Positions 38,279-46,282 of a DNA stretch of 64,000 nucleotides are shown here, piece by piece (positions within the stretch are counted from its first letter, which is position 1; every line of letters starts with the position of its first letter). The DNA is taken from positions 255,995-319,994 of the forward strand of contig CAXXSW010000011.1 of assembly GCA_963677625.2 (NCBI GenBank), read 5' to 3'. The notes beneath the pieces are model-generated. The model was not told the DNA's origin. It did no database searches and was given only the letters and a program-made list of their open reading frames with translations. Position numbers and translations under genes: made by a program. Origin of the DNA: UBA1351 sp963677625. GTDB lineage: Bacteria; Bacillota; Clostridia; Lachnospirales; Vallitaleaceae.

Positions 38279-39001
38279 ATGTATATTGATTTTAATAAGG
38301 TTATTGATTCAGTAAGAGAATTTTATGATGAGTTTGATCGTAAAGTCAGTTTTGATGCTTCACAGATTGACCTAATGATTGCAGGTGCTCTTATTCGCAA
38401 GATTTATAATGGCTCAAGTGCATCGATACTGCTAATGAATAAGGATTTGTATATTGAGTCTAGCTATGTAATTAGGACTATTCTTGAATCATTACTGATT
38501 TTAGTGAGTCTGTCTAAGCACAGGGAAGATACAATTAAACGTTTAGAAGATAATCACCTTTTAAATGGAAGAAAACTTGTGAAGAATATAAGAAACTTGG
38601 ACGTATATGAAGATATAAGACATCACTTCGATGAAATAGATTATGACAATGAGGATATGGATGATAGACATGAAACATCTATATTTACCTGGGCTGAACA
38701 AGCTGATTTGGTTGAATTATACCGGTTTGCATATAAAGGATTATGTACTGAATCTCATACGAATCTGTTAAGTCTTGAGAGTGAGTACAAGATAAAGAAT
38801 GATGTAGTAATGGGGTATAATTTTGAACAAACACCAGATGAGTTTAATAGAAGAATGTATACGTTGGTTTATATTATGGTTGAGGCTGTCAAAGCAACCA
38901 ATAGAATTTTTGATTTGAATGAAGATTCTAGGATTTCGCAGATATTCGAAGAATTCGAATTGATCGTTAAGAGTAGTAAAGGTTCTAATGGGGTCATATG
39001 A
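38279..39001 (+). CDS. c35: DUF5677-like protein
   Basis: ATG 38279 follows ATAGGAGG and gives 240 residues, helical. The stretch SSYVIRTILESLLIL and the later CTESHTNLLS fit the DUF5677 group, like c20. The family may be related to HEPN domains, which often act as RNases; this is inference. The intron separates the gene from the start of its cassette. Confidence 0.65.
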   Translation: MYIDFNKVIDSVREFYDEFDRKVSFDASQIDLMIAGALIRKIYNGSSASILLMNKDLYIESSYVIRTILESLLILVSLSKHREDTIKRLEDNHLLNGRKLVKNIRNLDVYEDIRHHFDEIDYDNEDMDDRHETSIFTWAEQADLVELYRFAYKGLCTESHTNLLSLESEYKIKNDVVMGYNFEQTPDEFNRRMYTLVYIMVEAVKATNRIFDLNEDSRISQIFEEFELIVKSSKGSNGVI

Positions 39002-39007
39002 TGCATC

Positions 39008-39134
39008 GCATAACATACGATTTCCAACACTCAATTCGCTAACCGAGTCGCACTCGCATTAGCCCACCCAGAGGGTCCCGGGCATGAGCGGAGGCTGTAA
39101 GCTCATTGGCGTCGTAAACCGAAGAACGTTATAT
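39008..39134 (+). repeat. attC35
   Basis: R'' is GCATAAC and R' is GTTATAT (39128-39134). R'' does not match the intron-interrupted cassette start GTTATAT (two differences). Confidence 0.88.
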
Positions 39135-39473
39135 GACAGAATTCCCAGAGTTCTTAACTTATAATAATCAATCATAGAAGACGGATGTGTACAATGAAAT
39201 GTATCACAAGAGGGCTCGTTAAGAACCACGCCGCGTCTGCTCGTAACTAACCATCCTATACCGTTAGAAGTTTCTATCGAATACCGCACAAAGGAAGTGT
39301 GGGATATAAACAGAAAAGGGTTGATGCGGAATTAGAAAGAAACTTGGACATCGCCATAAGAGGGCCGGATGGATTCCAATCTAGTTGTAATTGAGTTGAA
39401 GTTGCATTAAGGCTTCCGATTTCTTTCACAATAAGGTAATCGCCTCGCGAAGGTATTTACTGAGAATTTCGGC
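39135..39473 (+). other. c36: noncoding cassette, family A, copy 4 of 4
   Basis: The body is nearly the same as c18 and c19, about 14 kb away. Its ends differ (start TTATAT, R'' ATATAAC) and match each other, so the pair of ends changed together. Confidence 0.6.
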
Positions 39474-39601
39474 ATATAACATACGATTCAGCGACACACC
39501 CATCGCTAACCGAGTCGCCTCTGCATTAGGCCACCCAAAGGGTCCCGGCCATAAGCAGCGGCTGTAAGCTCAGAGGCGTCGTGAACCGACCACCGTTATA
39601 T
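39474..39601 (+). repeat. attC36
   Basis: R'' is ATATAAC and R' is GTTATAT (39595-39601). R'' matches c36's start GTTATAT. Confidence 0.9.
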
Positions 39602-39636
39602 GAAAGTGCTCATTACAAATTGCAAAGGAGTAGCAA

Positions 39637-40008
39637 ATGATTATATTACATTGCATTTCAAAGAATAAATGGAATCTCATCAAGTCAGATGAGCAATATG
39701 GTAAGGAACAATTGGATGCTTTTGGATTCATTCATTGTTCACCAATCGAGTATTTTTGGAGAGTTGCTCCGAATTTTATAAGTGTTAAGGAAGATTTGGT
39801 TTTATTGTGTATTGACACTAAGAAAGTTGTTCCAGCAATCAAATGGGAAGATGGTGATGACTGTGGAAGAGAGTATCCTCATGTCTATGGGATGTTAAAT
39901 CTTGATGCAGTAATTGATGTTGTACCATTTAATCGAAATGAAAGCTCACATTTTATTATGAGTTCAGAGCTATCGTTATATCAGTATGAAGGTTTAGACG
40001 AGGAGTAA
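39637..40008 (+). CDS. c37: DUF952 family protein
   Basis: The 123-residue protein has the DUF952 pattern: FGFIHCSPIEYF near residue 28 and YPHVYGMLNLDAVIDVVPF near residue 82. The fold is related to ADP-ribosyltransferase-like domains, and the function is unknown. AAAGGAG precedes the ATG. Confidence 0.82.
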   Translation: MIILHCISKNKWNLIKSDEQYGKEQLDAFGFIHCSPIEYFWRVAPNFISVKEDLVLLCIDTKKVVPAIKWEDGDDCGREYPHVYGMLNLDAVIDVVPFNRNESSHFIMSSELSLYQYEGLDEE

Positions 40009-40032
40009 TTGGAAGCTTCCATTCGCACCATC

Positions 40033-40158
40033 AGATAACAAACGATTTCCAACACTCAATTCGCTAACCGAGTCGGGATTGCATTAGGCGTTCGCAGGCT
40101 CACAGCCATGAGCTCACCCTGTAAGCTCATTGGCGTCGTAAACCGAAGAACGTTATCT
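40033..40158 (+). repeat. attC37
   Basis: R'' is AGATAAC and R' is GTTATCT (40152-40158). R'' differs by one base from the complement of c37's start GTTATAT. Confidence 0.88.
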
Positions 40159-40194
40159 GAAATAATCAGCTTTGAATTAGATATGGAGGATATT

Positions 40195-40692
40195 ATGCGT
40201 AGGAAAATCAGCAACGAAATGATAGCAAATGATCCATATGTGTTTTGGAATCAGTTTGTTGATATGATGGCAATGGAGGATTATGGTACTTTCGATGAGT
40301 TGCAGAAGAAGGTGAATTTAATCTATGTTTTAGATTCAGAATGTCAGAATGGTGGGATATTTCAGTATTTTGATAATGAAGGACTAAGCAAATTTGATGA
40401 TTTAATTGATGCACTGAAATTCTTTAATTTAGATGAATACATTACCTATTTATCGAGAATCATGGGATTAAGGAATGAAATTGGAGTTACAAATGTAGAT
40501 TCGGATTTGGAGTTTGTGCAGAAGGCACTCGTTGAATATGGGTATGAATTTGAAAGTGATATTATCGAGTCTAAGTTTGATAGAATAGTAGGTGAAATAG
40601 AAATGGAATACAACGACATTAAGCCTGAGATCATGAGTTTTCTTGAAATCTTTGTGAGTGATAACATCGATAAGTTTTTCGAGTTAGTATAG
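40195..40692 (+). CDS. c38: DMP19 (DUF4375)-like protein
   Basis: ATG 40195 follows GGAGG and gives 165 residues. The motif LDSECQNGGIFQYFDNE is characteristic of DMP19/DUF4375, proteins of uncertain function sometimes described as DNA mimics. An ATG inside attC37 is rejected as the start. Confidence 0.75.
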   Translation: MRRKISNEMIANDPYVFWNQFVDMMAMEDYGTFDELQKKVNLIYVLDSECQNGGIFQYFDNEGLSKFDDLIDALKFFNLDEYITYLSRIMGLRNEIGVTNVDSDLEFVQKALVEYGYEFESDIIESKFDRIVGEIEMEYNDIKPEIMSFLEIFVSDNIDKFFELV

Positions 40693-40722
40693 AGAATAAG
40701 CAAGACTGGCGCTGATGACATC

Positions 40723-40728
40723 AGATAA
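40723..40728 (+). repeat. attC38, left fragment of R''
   Basis: AGATAA remains of the R'' AGATAAC, which would match c38's start GTTATCT. The insertion sequence begins right after it. Confidence 0.75.
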
Positions 40729-40812
40729 ACCAGCTAATATAAGTCAAGAAAATAATGAAGAAATATATTATGGCATCACAAAGAGACCTCTATTAGCCTA
40801 AGATTTCAGTAC

Positions 40813-42018
40813 TTACTCTGCGTAAAAAATACCTTTCGTCAAGAGCGCATGAACTATTCTTACAAGTTTATTGCAGGTGGCAACGATGGCCACTTTAGTT
40901 GGTTTGCCTTGTGACTTTTTTAGAGTATAATAGGCATATAGAGTCGAGTTACAAGGACCATTTTTACGATTGGAGATACCAGCTGAGGTTGCTTGATATA
41001 AAGCTTTTCTTAGATAAGGAGTTCCTCGTTTAGATATCCTCGACTTATTAGCAGTATAAGATCCAGACTGATGAACAGAAGGATCGATTCCAGCATAGGC
41101 GACTAGTTGTTTTGATGTTTTAAAGTTGTTGATATCACCAATTTCTGAGAGTAAGGTTATTGCTGTGACCTCACCAACACCAGGGATTGATGTGAGTATG
41201 TCAAAAGCAGGGAGTCTTCTGGCTTGTAAGGTCATTTGAGTTCGTATTTCAGTCATTTCATTGTTGAATACATTTAGAAGATGGATGTAGTTCTTGATGC
41301 AGAAGCTAAGTGATTGCTGAGCCGACCTAAGAGTTAGGGACTCCTTTGCTAAAGAAAGAATTTTGGATAGTTTTTCAGAACACCATATATCCGATCTTTT
41401 TGAGTGTTTTAAGATACGAAAGAGAGTTTGATGATCAGCAGCAAGTAACGATGAAGGAGTCGGGTAAGCCTCCAATAGAGATAAAGAGGTTTTGCCACAA
41501 GGGTTAGAAAAGATAGATTTATAGTTTGGAAGGGACAAAACGAGGGTGGATAAAAATTTCTGTTTTAATTCCACAAAAGTATTATTCAAAGTGTGCCACT
41601 GCCTGGATAACTGCTTGAGTTCAAGGATTTCTACCGGTATTGGATGGTAATAGTTGTACTCATTCATGTAGTACACTTTTGCGATGCGAAAAGTGTCGCG
41701 AGGGTCTGTTTTGACTTTCCGAATAGATTTGCGTTTGTGAAGGCTTGTCTCAAGTGGGTTAAGGACGACGACGTTGTAACCGGCTTGATAGAAGTTTTCA
41801 ACGAGAGGAGCAGAGTAGTTACCAGTAGCTTCCAAGACTACATCTGGGTGCTTCTGTGTGATGAATTCGATGGACTCTAGAGCTTTGAGAGCAAGAGAGA
41901 AGCCATAGGAATCATGTGTGAAAGAGAATGGTTTAGTAAGTGTTTGATCAATGGATAGAAAAGGGTTGGCATAGCTAGTATTTATAGAGACATCAATGCA
42001 TAAAGCGGGATTGTTCAT
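40813..42018 (-). CDS. IS110-family DEDD transposase
   Basis: ATG 42018 follows AAAGGAGG and gives 401 residues; a longer frame to 42099 has no ribosome site. The N-terminal RuvC-like domain shows acidic residues in CIDVS, VVLEATGNYS and KTDPRDTFRIA. The C-terminal Transposase_20 domain has SIPGVGEVTA, AYAGIDPSVHQSG (with the likely catalytic Ser) and KRGTPYLRKALY. It is full length and looks intact. Confidence 0.9.
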   Translation of the reverse strand: MNNPALCIDVSINTSYANPFLSIDQTLTKPFSFTHDSYGFSLALKALESIEFITQKHPDVVLEATGNYSAPLVENFYQAGYNVVVLNPLETSLHKRKSIRKVKTDPRDTFRIAKVYYMNEYNYYHPIPVEILELKQLSRQWHTLNNTFVELKQKFLSTLVLSLPNYKSIFSNPCGKTSLSLLEAYPTPSSLLAADHQTLFRILKHSKRSDIWCSEKLSKILSLAKESLTLRSAQQSLSFCIKNYIHLLNVFNNEMTEIRTQMTLQARRLPAFDILTSIPGVGEVTAITLLSEIGDINNFKTSKQLVAYAGIDPSVHQSGSYTANKSRISKRGTPYLRKALYQATSAGISNRKNGPCNSTLYAYYTLKKSQGKPTKVAIVATCNKLVRIVHALLTKGIFYAE

Positions 42019-42099
42019 AAAAGACCTCCTTTGTTTAACGGGTTCCAAACGAATCAGACTCCACAAGTTGGCGATGTAATACGGGATCTTAAGTCCCAA

Positions 42100-42250
42100 C
42101 CAGCTTAATCGGGGTATGTATGATCGGAAGGAGTAAGCACTTTATAGCGACGGATTCTGAGATCCAACATACGATGCGGATTACTCCCGTTAGTTGATGA
42201 ATCTATTATAATACAAAAGCCTATACCCCAATCAAGCTGAATGAGCTATA
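42100..42250 (-). ncRNA. Candidate IS110 bridge RNA
   Basis: On the minus strand, in the noncoding end upstream of the transposase, outer arms AGCTTAATCGGGGTAT and ATACCCCAATCAAGCT pair. An inner GGAGTAA/TTACTCC stem encloses a loop of about 45 bases. The loop contains a 12-base copy (42164-42175) of the target junction CCAACATACGAT (42262-42273). This is the layout expected of a guide loop in an IS110 bridge RNA. Confidence 0.55.
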
Positions 42251-42264
42251 AGCTTATAATACCA

Positions 42265-42386
42265 ACATACGATTTCCAACACTCAATTCGCTAACCGAGT
42301 CGCACTCGCATTAACCCACCCAAAGGGTCCCGGGCATGAGCGAGCACTGTAAGCTCATTGGCGTCGTAAAGCGAGAGCTGTTATCA
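42265..42386 (+). repeat. attC38, right part
   Basis: The site resumes at ACATACGATTTCC and runs to R' GTTATCA (42380-42386). The rest of the hairpin is complete, except that GTAAACCG has become GTAAAGCG. Confidence 0.85.
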
Positions 42387-42450
42387 AAAATATCAGTTTC
42401 TGTTTTGAACGAGAGTAACGTTATTTAAATTAATATGAAAGTTGGTTATT

Positions 42451-43209
42451 ATGATAGAAAATGACAATATAAGTTTTTATAGGATGCAATATGAAATGAT
42501 GTTTAAGAATGAAAATTCTCAGATGATTAATATGGAATACTCTAAATCTCGAGTAAATAATTTACTGGATTTAATTAAAGGTAAACCTGCAAAGGCACTT
42601 GAACTAGGATCGGGATTAGGAGTGGATGCTGTTAATATGTATCTTAAAGGAATTAGTGTTGATGCAATTGAAATTGTGCCTGAATTAAATGCATATGCTA
42701 GAAAACTACAGAAAAAATACAATAGCCGAGTTAATTTCATTCAGGATGATTTTCTAAGATATGAACCTAACGTGAAATATGATTTGATTTATTATATGGA
42801 TGGATTTGGAGTATCTACTTATGATAATCAAGTTTTGCTTTTAAATAAAATTGCAGGTTGGTTAGAAAGAGATGGATATTGTGTTATTGAAGTATATAAT
42901 CCAAAGTATTGGATGAAAGTAGCTGGACAAAGTATGCAGATTTTAGACTCGATTTCTCGTAAATATGAGTATGACTATGATAGTAATTCGTTTTTAGACA
43001 CATGGAAATTAAGTGGAGATAGTTTATCCTATACTCAGGTATTGCAATGCTATTCGCTTAAGGATATGGAAGAAATGATTGGATTAACGGAACTTGAAAT
43101 CGTCTCAAGTCATCCTGGTGGAGCAATGGACTTTGAAAAATGGGAATTTATACCGAAAGTTTCATTAGACGAATGTCTAAATTATCAACTTCTGCTTAGG
43201 ATAAAGTAA
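42451..43209 (+). CDS. c39: class I SAM-dependent methyltransferase
   Basis: The 252-residue protein shows motif I (ALELGSGLGVDAV) near residue 50, the acidic end of strand two (DAIEIVPE) and motif IV-like YDLIYYMDGFG. The substrate is unknown. The start is uncertain: ATG 42451 has a weak AAAGTTGG site, and TTG 42442 is possible. Confidence 0.8.
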   Translation: MIENDNISFYRMQYEMMFKNENSQMINMEYSKSRVNNLLDLIKGKPAKALELGSGLGVDAVNMYLKGISVDAIEIVPELNAYARKLQKKYNSRVNFIQDDFLRYEPNVKYDLIYYMDGFGVSTYDNQVLLLNKIAGWLERDGYCVIEVYNPKYWMKVAGQSMQILDSISRKYEYDYDSNSFLDTWKLSGDSLSYTQVLQCYSLKDMEEMIGLTELEIVSSHPGGAMDFEKWEFIPKVSLDECLNYQLLLRIK

Positions 43210-43240
43210 TATGATATACAAGACAGTCAACTGATACATC

Positions 43241-43367
43241 TGATAACATATGATTCAGCGACACTGCGATCACTAACCGAGTCACCTTTGCATTAGGCCA
43301 CCCAAAAGGTACTGCCATGAGCAGAGGCTGTAAGCTCAGGTGCGCCGTGAACCGAGGCCCGTTATAC
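43241..43367 (+). repeat. attC39
   Basis: R'' is TGATAAC and R' is GTTATAC (43361-43367). R'' matches c39's rare start GTTATCA. A few bases in the centre have diverged. Confidence 0.9.
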
Positions 43368-43405
43368 AAGACATTCAATTTAGCAAAGGAAGTACATGGT
43401 ATTCT

Positions 43406-43767
43406 ATGGGTATATTATTTTTATTAGTTTATGTTGTGATTGGTATATTTGTTGCTAGTCTTGTTCATGAGTTAGATCACTTTTTAGTATCGTTATCTCA
43501 TAGATGGCATTTCAATTTTCTAGTAGCAGGTCCTTTAGGTGGGAAGCATCTGGTGAGAACAAACGAATAAGACTTTCATTAGAACGGAATCCTACTTTGT
43601 GGGGTGGAGTCGTATCATGTATCCCTGATAGAAATGATAGTAATAGTTTCAAAGTATTTAATAGAGTCTTAATAGGTGGTCCGTTGTTCTCAATATTAAT
43701 GGGTGTTGTGTTATTTATGTGTTTTATCTTCATAAAGAATTTAAGTATCCCATTGACTACTGGCTAA
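43406..43767 (+). pseudogene. c40: M50-like zinc metalloprotease, frameshifted
   Basis: The first frame has a membrane segment holding HELDH, which fits the HExxH zinc site of site-2 proteases. The frame breaks near 43555-43570 and continues as LSLERNPTLWGGV and a second membrane segment to 43767. One base seems to be missing. The start is also unclear: ATG 43406 is in frame but the ribosome site AAGGAAG is far from it. Confidence 0.58.
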
Positions 43768-43769
43768 GG

Positions 43770-43796
43770 AATATACGATTCGCGGTTACAGGTAGC
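43770..43796 (+). repeat. Remnant of an attC
   Basis: ATATACGATTCGCGG resembles the start of a TTC-type attC (ATAACATACGATTCAGCG) with a deletion, and the rest of the site is lost. The CTTCCGT leader of another cassette end follows. Confidence 0.4.
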
Positions 43797-43812
43797 TTCC
43801 GTATTAATTGTC

Positions 43813-43888
43813 ACCTAACATTGAGTAGACGACATGGCCTTTTTAACCGGAAGGATGGCACATGTCGTTAACTCATGGGACGTTATAC
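43813..43888 (+). repeat. Short divergent attC-like site
   Basis: R'' ACCTAAC and R' GTTATAC (43882-43888) enclose a 76-base site with a near-perfect stem: GAGTAGACGACATG with CATGTCGTTAACTC. It has the same logic but a different sequence and length from the 127-bp family, more like short attC sites of mobile integrons. Confidence 0.6.
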
Positions 43889-43917
43889 GAATGATTCCTA
43901 CTGATTTAATTTAGGTA

Positions 43918-44067
43918 GTGAATTTAGGAGGATTCTTTGATGATAGCTTAGCTTTAATTTTCGATCCAGGTACACATCTTGATGGATATGGTTTTGATAT
44001 GGATTTATGTGGAAATTTGTGGGGTCATTTCCAGTTGAACTCAGATCACCCAATTGTTAGTCGATAA
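43918..44067 (+). pseudogene. Gene remnant after the last attC-like site
   Basis: An open frame of about 50 residues (GTG 43918 to TAA 44067) contains FDPGTHLDGYGFDMD and ends normally. It looks like the C-terminal part of a lost cassette gene. Confidence 0.4.
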
Positions 44068-44095
44068 TATTTTGATATGATTTGTAGGTGACATT

Positions 44096-44141
44096 AGATA
44101 ACAATCGATTTCAAACATTTGATTTACTAATTGAGTCAAAG
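44096..44141 (+). repeat. Decayed attC half-site
   Basis: AGATAAC, then CGATTTCAAACATTTGATTT and CTAATTGAGTC, follows the order of a TTT-type attC with many changes toward A and T. No R' follows. From here to 44512 I see only short frames (24-25 residues) without support. Confidence 0.55.
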
Positions 44142-44512
44142 TAAGGTTACAGTTTTAGACAAATGGAACGTGAATATGTAGGGTTTAAGCGAAAGTTCTG
44201 GATATATTTGAGAGAATCAATTATTATAAATTAAGATATATAATTAATTGACTGAGGATATGGTGGGTTTATGAGCGGGAAAATCAGAAGTTCAATTCCA
44301 AATATGCAATTAAATATAAAAGATAGTTATGGCTATGTTTATTAATTCAACATGGTTTATAAGTATGCCTAATTTTAAACTTAAGGACTAGACATATTGA
44401 AATAGACTAAAACGATTACATATGAGAAGCATTAATGACTATGGCGGTAGTATTAGATTTTATGGAAGAGCTGTTTATATTAATATCTGAACTTACAGAG
44501 GAGGTAGTTTAA

Positions 44513-45157
44513 GTGATTCAGGAGTTACACAAAGCATTTTACAGTTTAATCTTAGTAATTACAGTAGCAATTATTGCATGTGGTATTTTTGTAAGATTTG
44601 GTGATTATACCTCTTGTATAATTATGTCAGTAGTATGGATATTTATGACTGTCATGATATATTTTGTTATTAAGAATCAAGTTCTAATCATATTATACAG
44701 TTTTTTCAATGCATTAATGGCAGGAATGGCTATGGCTATATATTATTTGAAAACAGATAATTTTGAGTATATTAGTGTTAGAGCAGTAATCGTAATCTTA
44801 GTATTACTATGTGTAAATTTTGTTGTCTATACGATTGCTAATAATTATAGAAGTGCGGCAAAGTGGATGTTATTATTTTGGATTGTGATATGTGGTATTG
44901 GCGGATACATATGGGGAATTGATTTGTCAATTCAAGGAAGCTGGATAGTTTTTGTAGCAATAATAAGTTTTATGTTTAATTTAGCAGTACTTAAATATGC
45001 TACAAAGGAAAATGGTTTTGATGTGTATAAGGTTATAAAGTTGTATTCAATGCTAGAGTTTGGAAGTGTTTTATTCTTGGTTATTGCAATAATTACAGAG
45101 GGAGACGCATTAGAATTGCTTGATGGTGTAGAATTCAAAAAGAAGAAAAGCTATTAG
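44513..45157 (+). CDS. Multi-pass membrane protein, unknown
   Basis: GTG 44513 lies behind GAGGAGG and gives 214 residues with about seven membrane segments, followed by a short basic tail (FKKKKSY). No family is recognised. It lies beyond the last attC trace, so it may be the first gene of the chromosome proper or the last trapped one. Confidence 0.7.
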   Translation: MIQELHKAFYSLILVITVAIIACGIFVRFGDYTSCIIMSVVWIFMTVMIYFVIKNQVLIILYSFFNALMAGMAMAIYYLKTDNFEYISVRAVIVILVLLCVNFVVYTIANNYRSAAKWMLLFWIVICGIGGYIWGIDLSIQGSWIVFVAIISFMFNLAVLKYATKENGFDVYKVIKLYSMLEFGSVLFLVIAIITEGDALELLDGVEFKKKKSY

Positions 45158-45208
45158 AAGTCGATTGGAAAGTTAGCAGTGGAAATAATCACGATTGGTG
45201 AGAAAAAG

Positions 45209-45571
45209 ATGAAATTAAAAGAAAAAAGTAAGAAACTCAAACGTGAGATAGGGACTTTATTTTATGCCTATAGAGATAAGAGAACACCGCTAATTGCCAA
45301 ATTGGTATCACTAGTAGTAGTTGGCTATGCATTAAGTCCGATTGATTTGATTCCCGATTTTATACCAATTTTAGGTTATTTAGATGATATAATTTTATTA
45401 CCTATTGGTATATATTTCGCATTGAAGTTGATACCTGAGAAAATAATTCTCGAGGCACGAGTTAAGGCGGAGAAGGAATTCTTGAATGATCGCAGGAGTA
45501 ATTATTTTTTTGCAGGTGTTATCATAATTATCTGGTGTATTATTATTGTTAAAGTTGTAAATATGATTTAG
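45209..45571 (+). CDS. DUF1232 (YkvA-like) membrane protein
   Basis: ATG 45209 follows GGTGAGAAAAAG and gives 120 residues. The stretch GYALSPIDLIPDFIPILGYLDD, of which the core is SPIDLIPDFIP, is the DUF1232 signature, and one membrane segment follows near the C terminus. The function is unknown. Confidence 0.85.
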   Translation: MKLKEKSKKLKREIGTLFYAYRDKRTPLIAKLVSLVVVGYALSPIDLIPDFIPILGYLDDIILLPIGIYFALKLIPEKIILEARVKAEKEFLNDRRSNYFFAGVIIIIWCIIIVKVVNMI

Positions 45572-45693
45572 TAAATAAAACCATTGAAGATTTTATAGGA
45601 ACTTGCCTACTATAAAACAGTGTGGATTAGGAATAATATCATGAGTGTAGGGCTTCTGATAGTATGAAGTAGTTATATATAAGGAGGAAATTT

Positions 45694-46107
45694 ATGGAGT
45701 ATTTCGGCTCGTGTTTATGCAAAGCAGTGAAGTATAAAATAGAGGGAAAATTTGACGACTTTTATTTGTGTCACTGTAAATATTGTAGAAAGGATAGTGG
45801 GTCTGCACATGCTGCCAATCTATTTTCTAACAGTGCTAGCTTAGTTTGGATGAAGGGCGAAAATAATGTAAAAAGGTTTGAGCTTGGAGATACAAAACAT
45901 GTAAAAAGTTTTTGTAGTATTTGTGGTTCTGCCTTACCAAACTTGCAAATGAATGGAAGTTTATTAGTCGTACCAGCAGGAAGTCTTGATGTAAACTTGG
46001 ATAAGAAGCCAGATGGGCATATATTTATATCAAATAAAGCAAACTGGGATGTAGATTTGGAAAAAGTAAAAAAATATACTGGTTTACCTCTTAAGGAAGA
46101 TGTATAA
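45694..46107 (+). CDS. GFA/CENP-V-like zinc protein
   Basis: The 137-residue protein has the zinc pattern of the GFA family: GSCLCKAVKY at the N terminus, CHCKYCRK near residue 27 and CSICGSALP near residue 75. Founding members bind glutathione-formaldehyde adducts, but most are uncharacterised. AAGGAGG precedes the ATG. Confidence 0.85.
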   Translation: MEYFGSCLCKAVKYKIEGKFDDFYLCHCKYCRKDSGSAHAANLFSNSASLVWMKGENNVKRFELGDTKHVKSFCSICGSALPNLQMNGSLLVVPAGSLDVNLDKKPDGHIFISNKANWDVDLEKVKKYTGLPLKEDV

Positions 46108-46282
46108 ACAATATAGGTTTAACAGAAAATTTGATTTACTATTATAAGATTTTATAGCTCTATAATAGACTAATTGTAAGAATATTGTAGTAAATACAAG
46201 GTGAGGTAATGATATTAATATGTTAAAATATAGCCTATGAACATGCCTTATTATACATCAAGAATAAGAAGGAGTTGAATTT

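Larger units (their letters stand above)
40729..42264 (-). mobile_element. IS110-family element inserted in attC38
   Basis: About 1.54 kb separate the two parts of attC38 R''. It holds one transposase gene on the minus strand, a long noncoding end before that gene (42019-42264) and a short one after it. No long terminal inverted repeats are seen, as usual for IS110. The exact ends are uncertain by a few bases because AA occurs on both sides. Confidence 0.82.
12567..43888 (+). other. Integron-like gene cassette array (c1-c40)
   Basis: About 40 cassettes lie head to tail and are bounded by attC-like sites. Recombination is inferred at G^TT of each R' box, so every cassette begins with TTANNN and ends with the G of the next R'. 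In 31 of 39 cassettes the R'' box is the exact reverse complement of the cassette's own left boundary. Coding cassettes are all on the plus strand. A group II intron lies in c35 and an IS110-family element lies in attC38. Confidence 0.9.

Noticed and set aside
13173..43367. CRISPR array
   Set aside because: The repeats are about 127 bp, internally paired, imperfect and separated by genes of 0.1-1.1 kb. No cas genes are present.
44275..44500. Small genes after the array (24-25 residues)
   Set aside because: They are short, with no recognisable content and weak context. They are more likely debris of lost cassettes.
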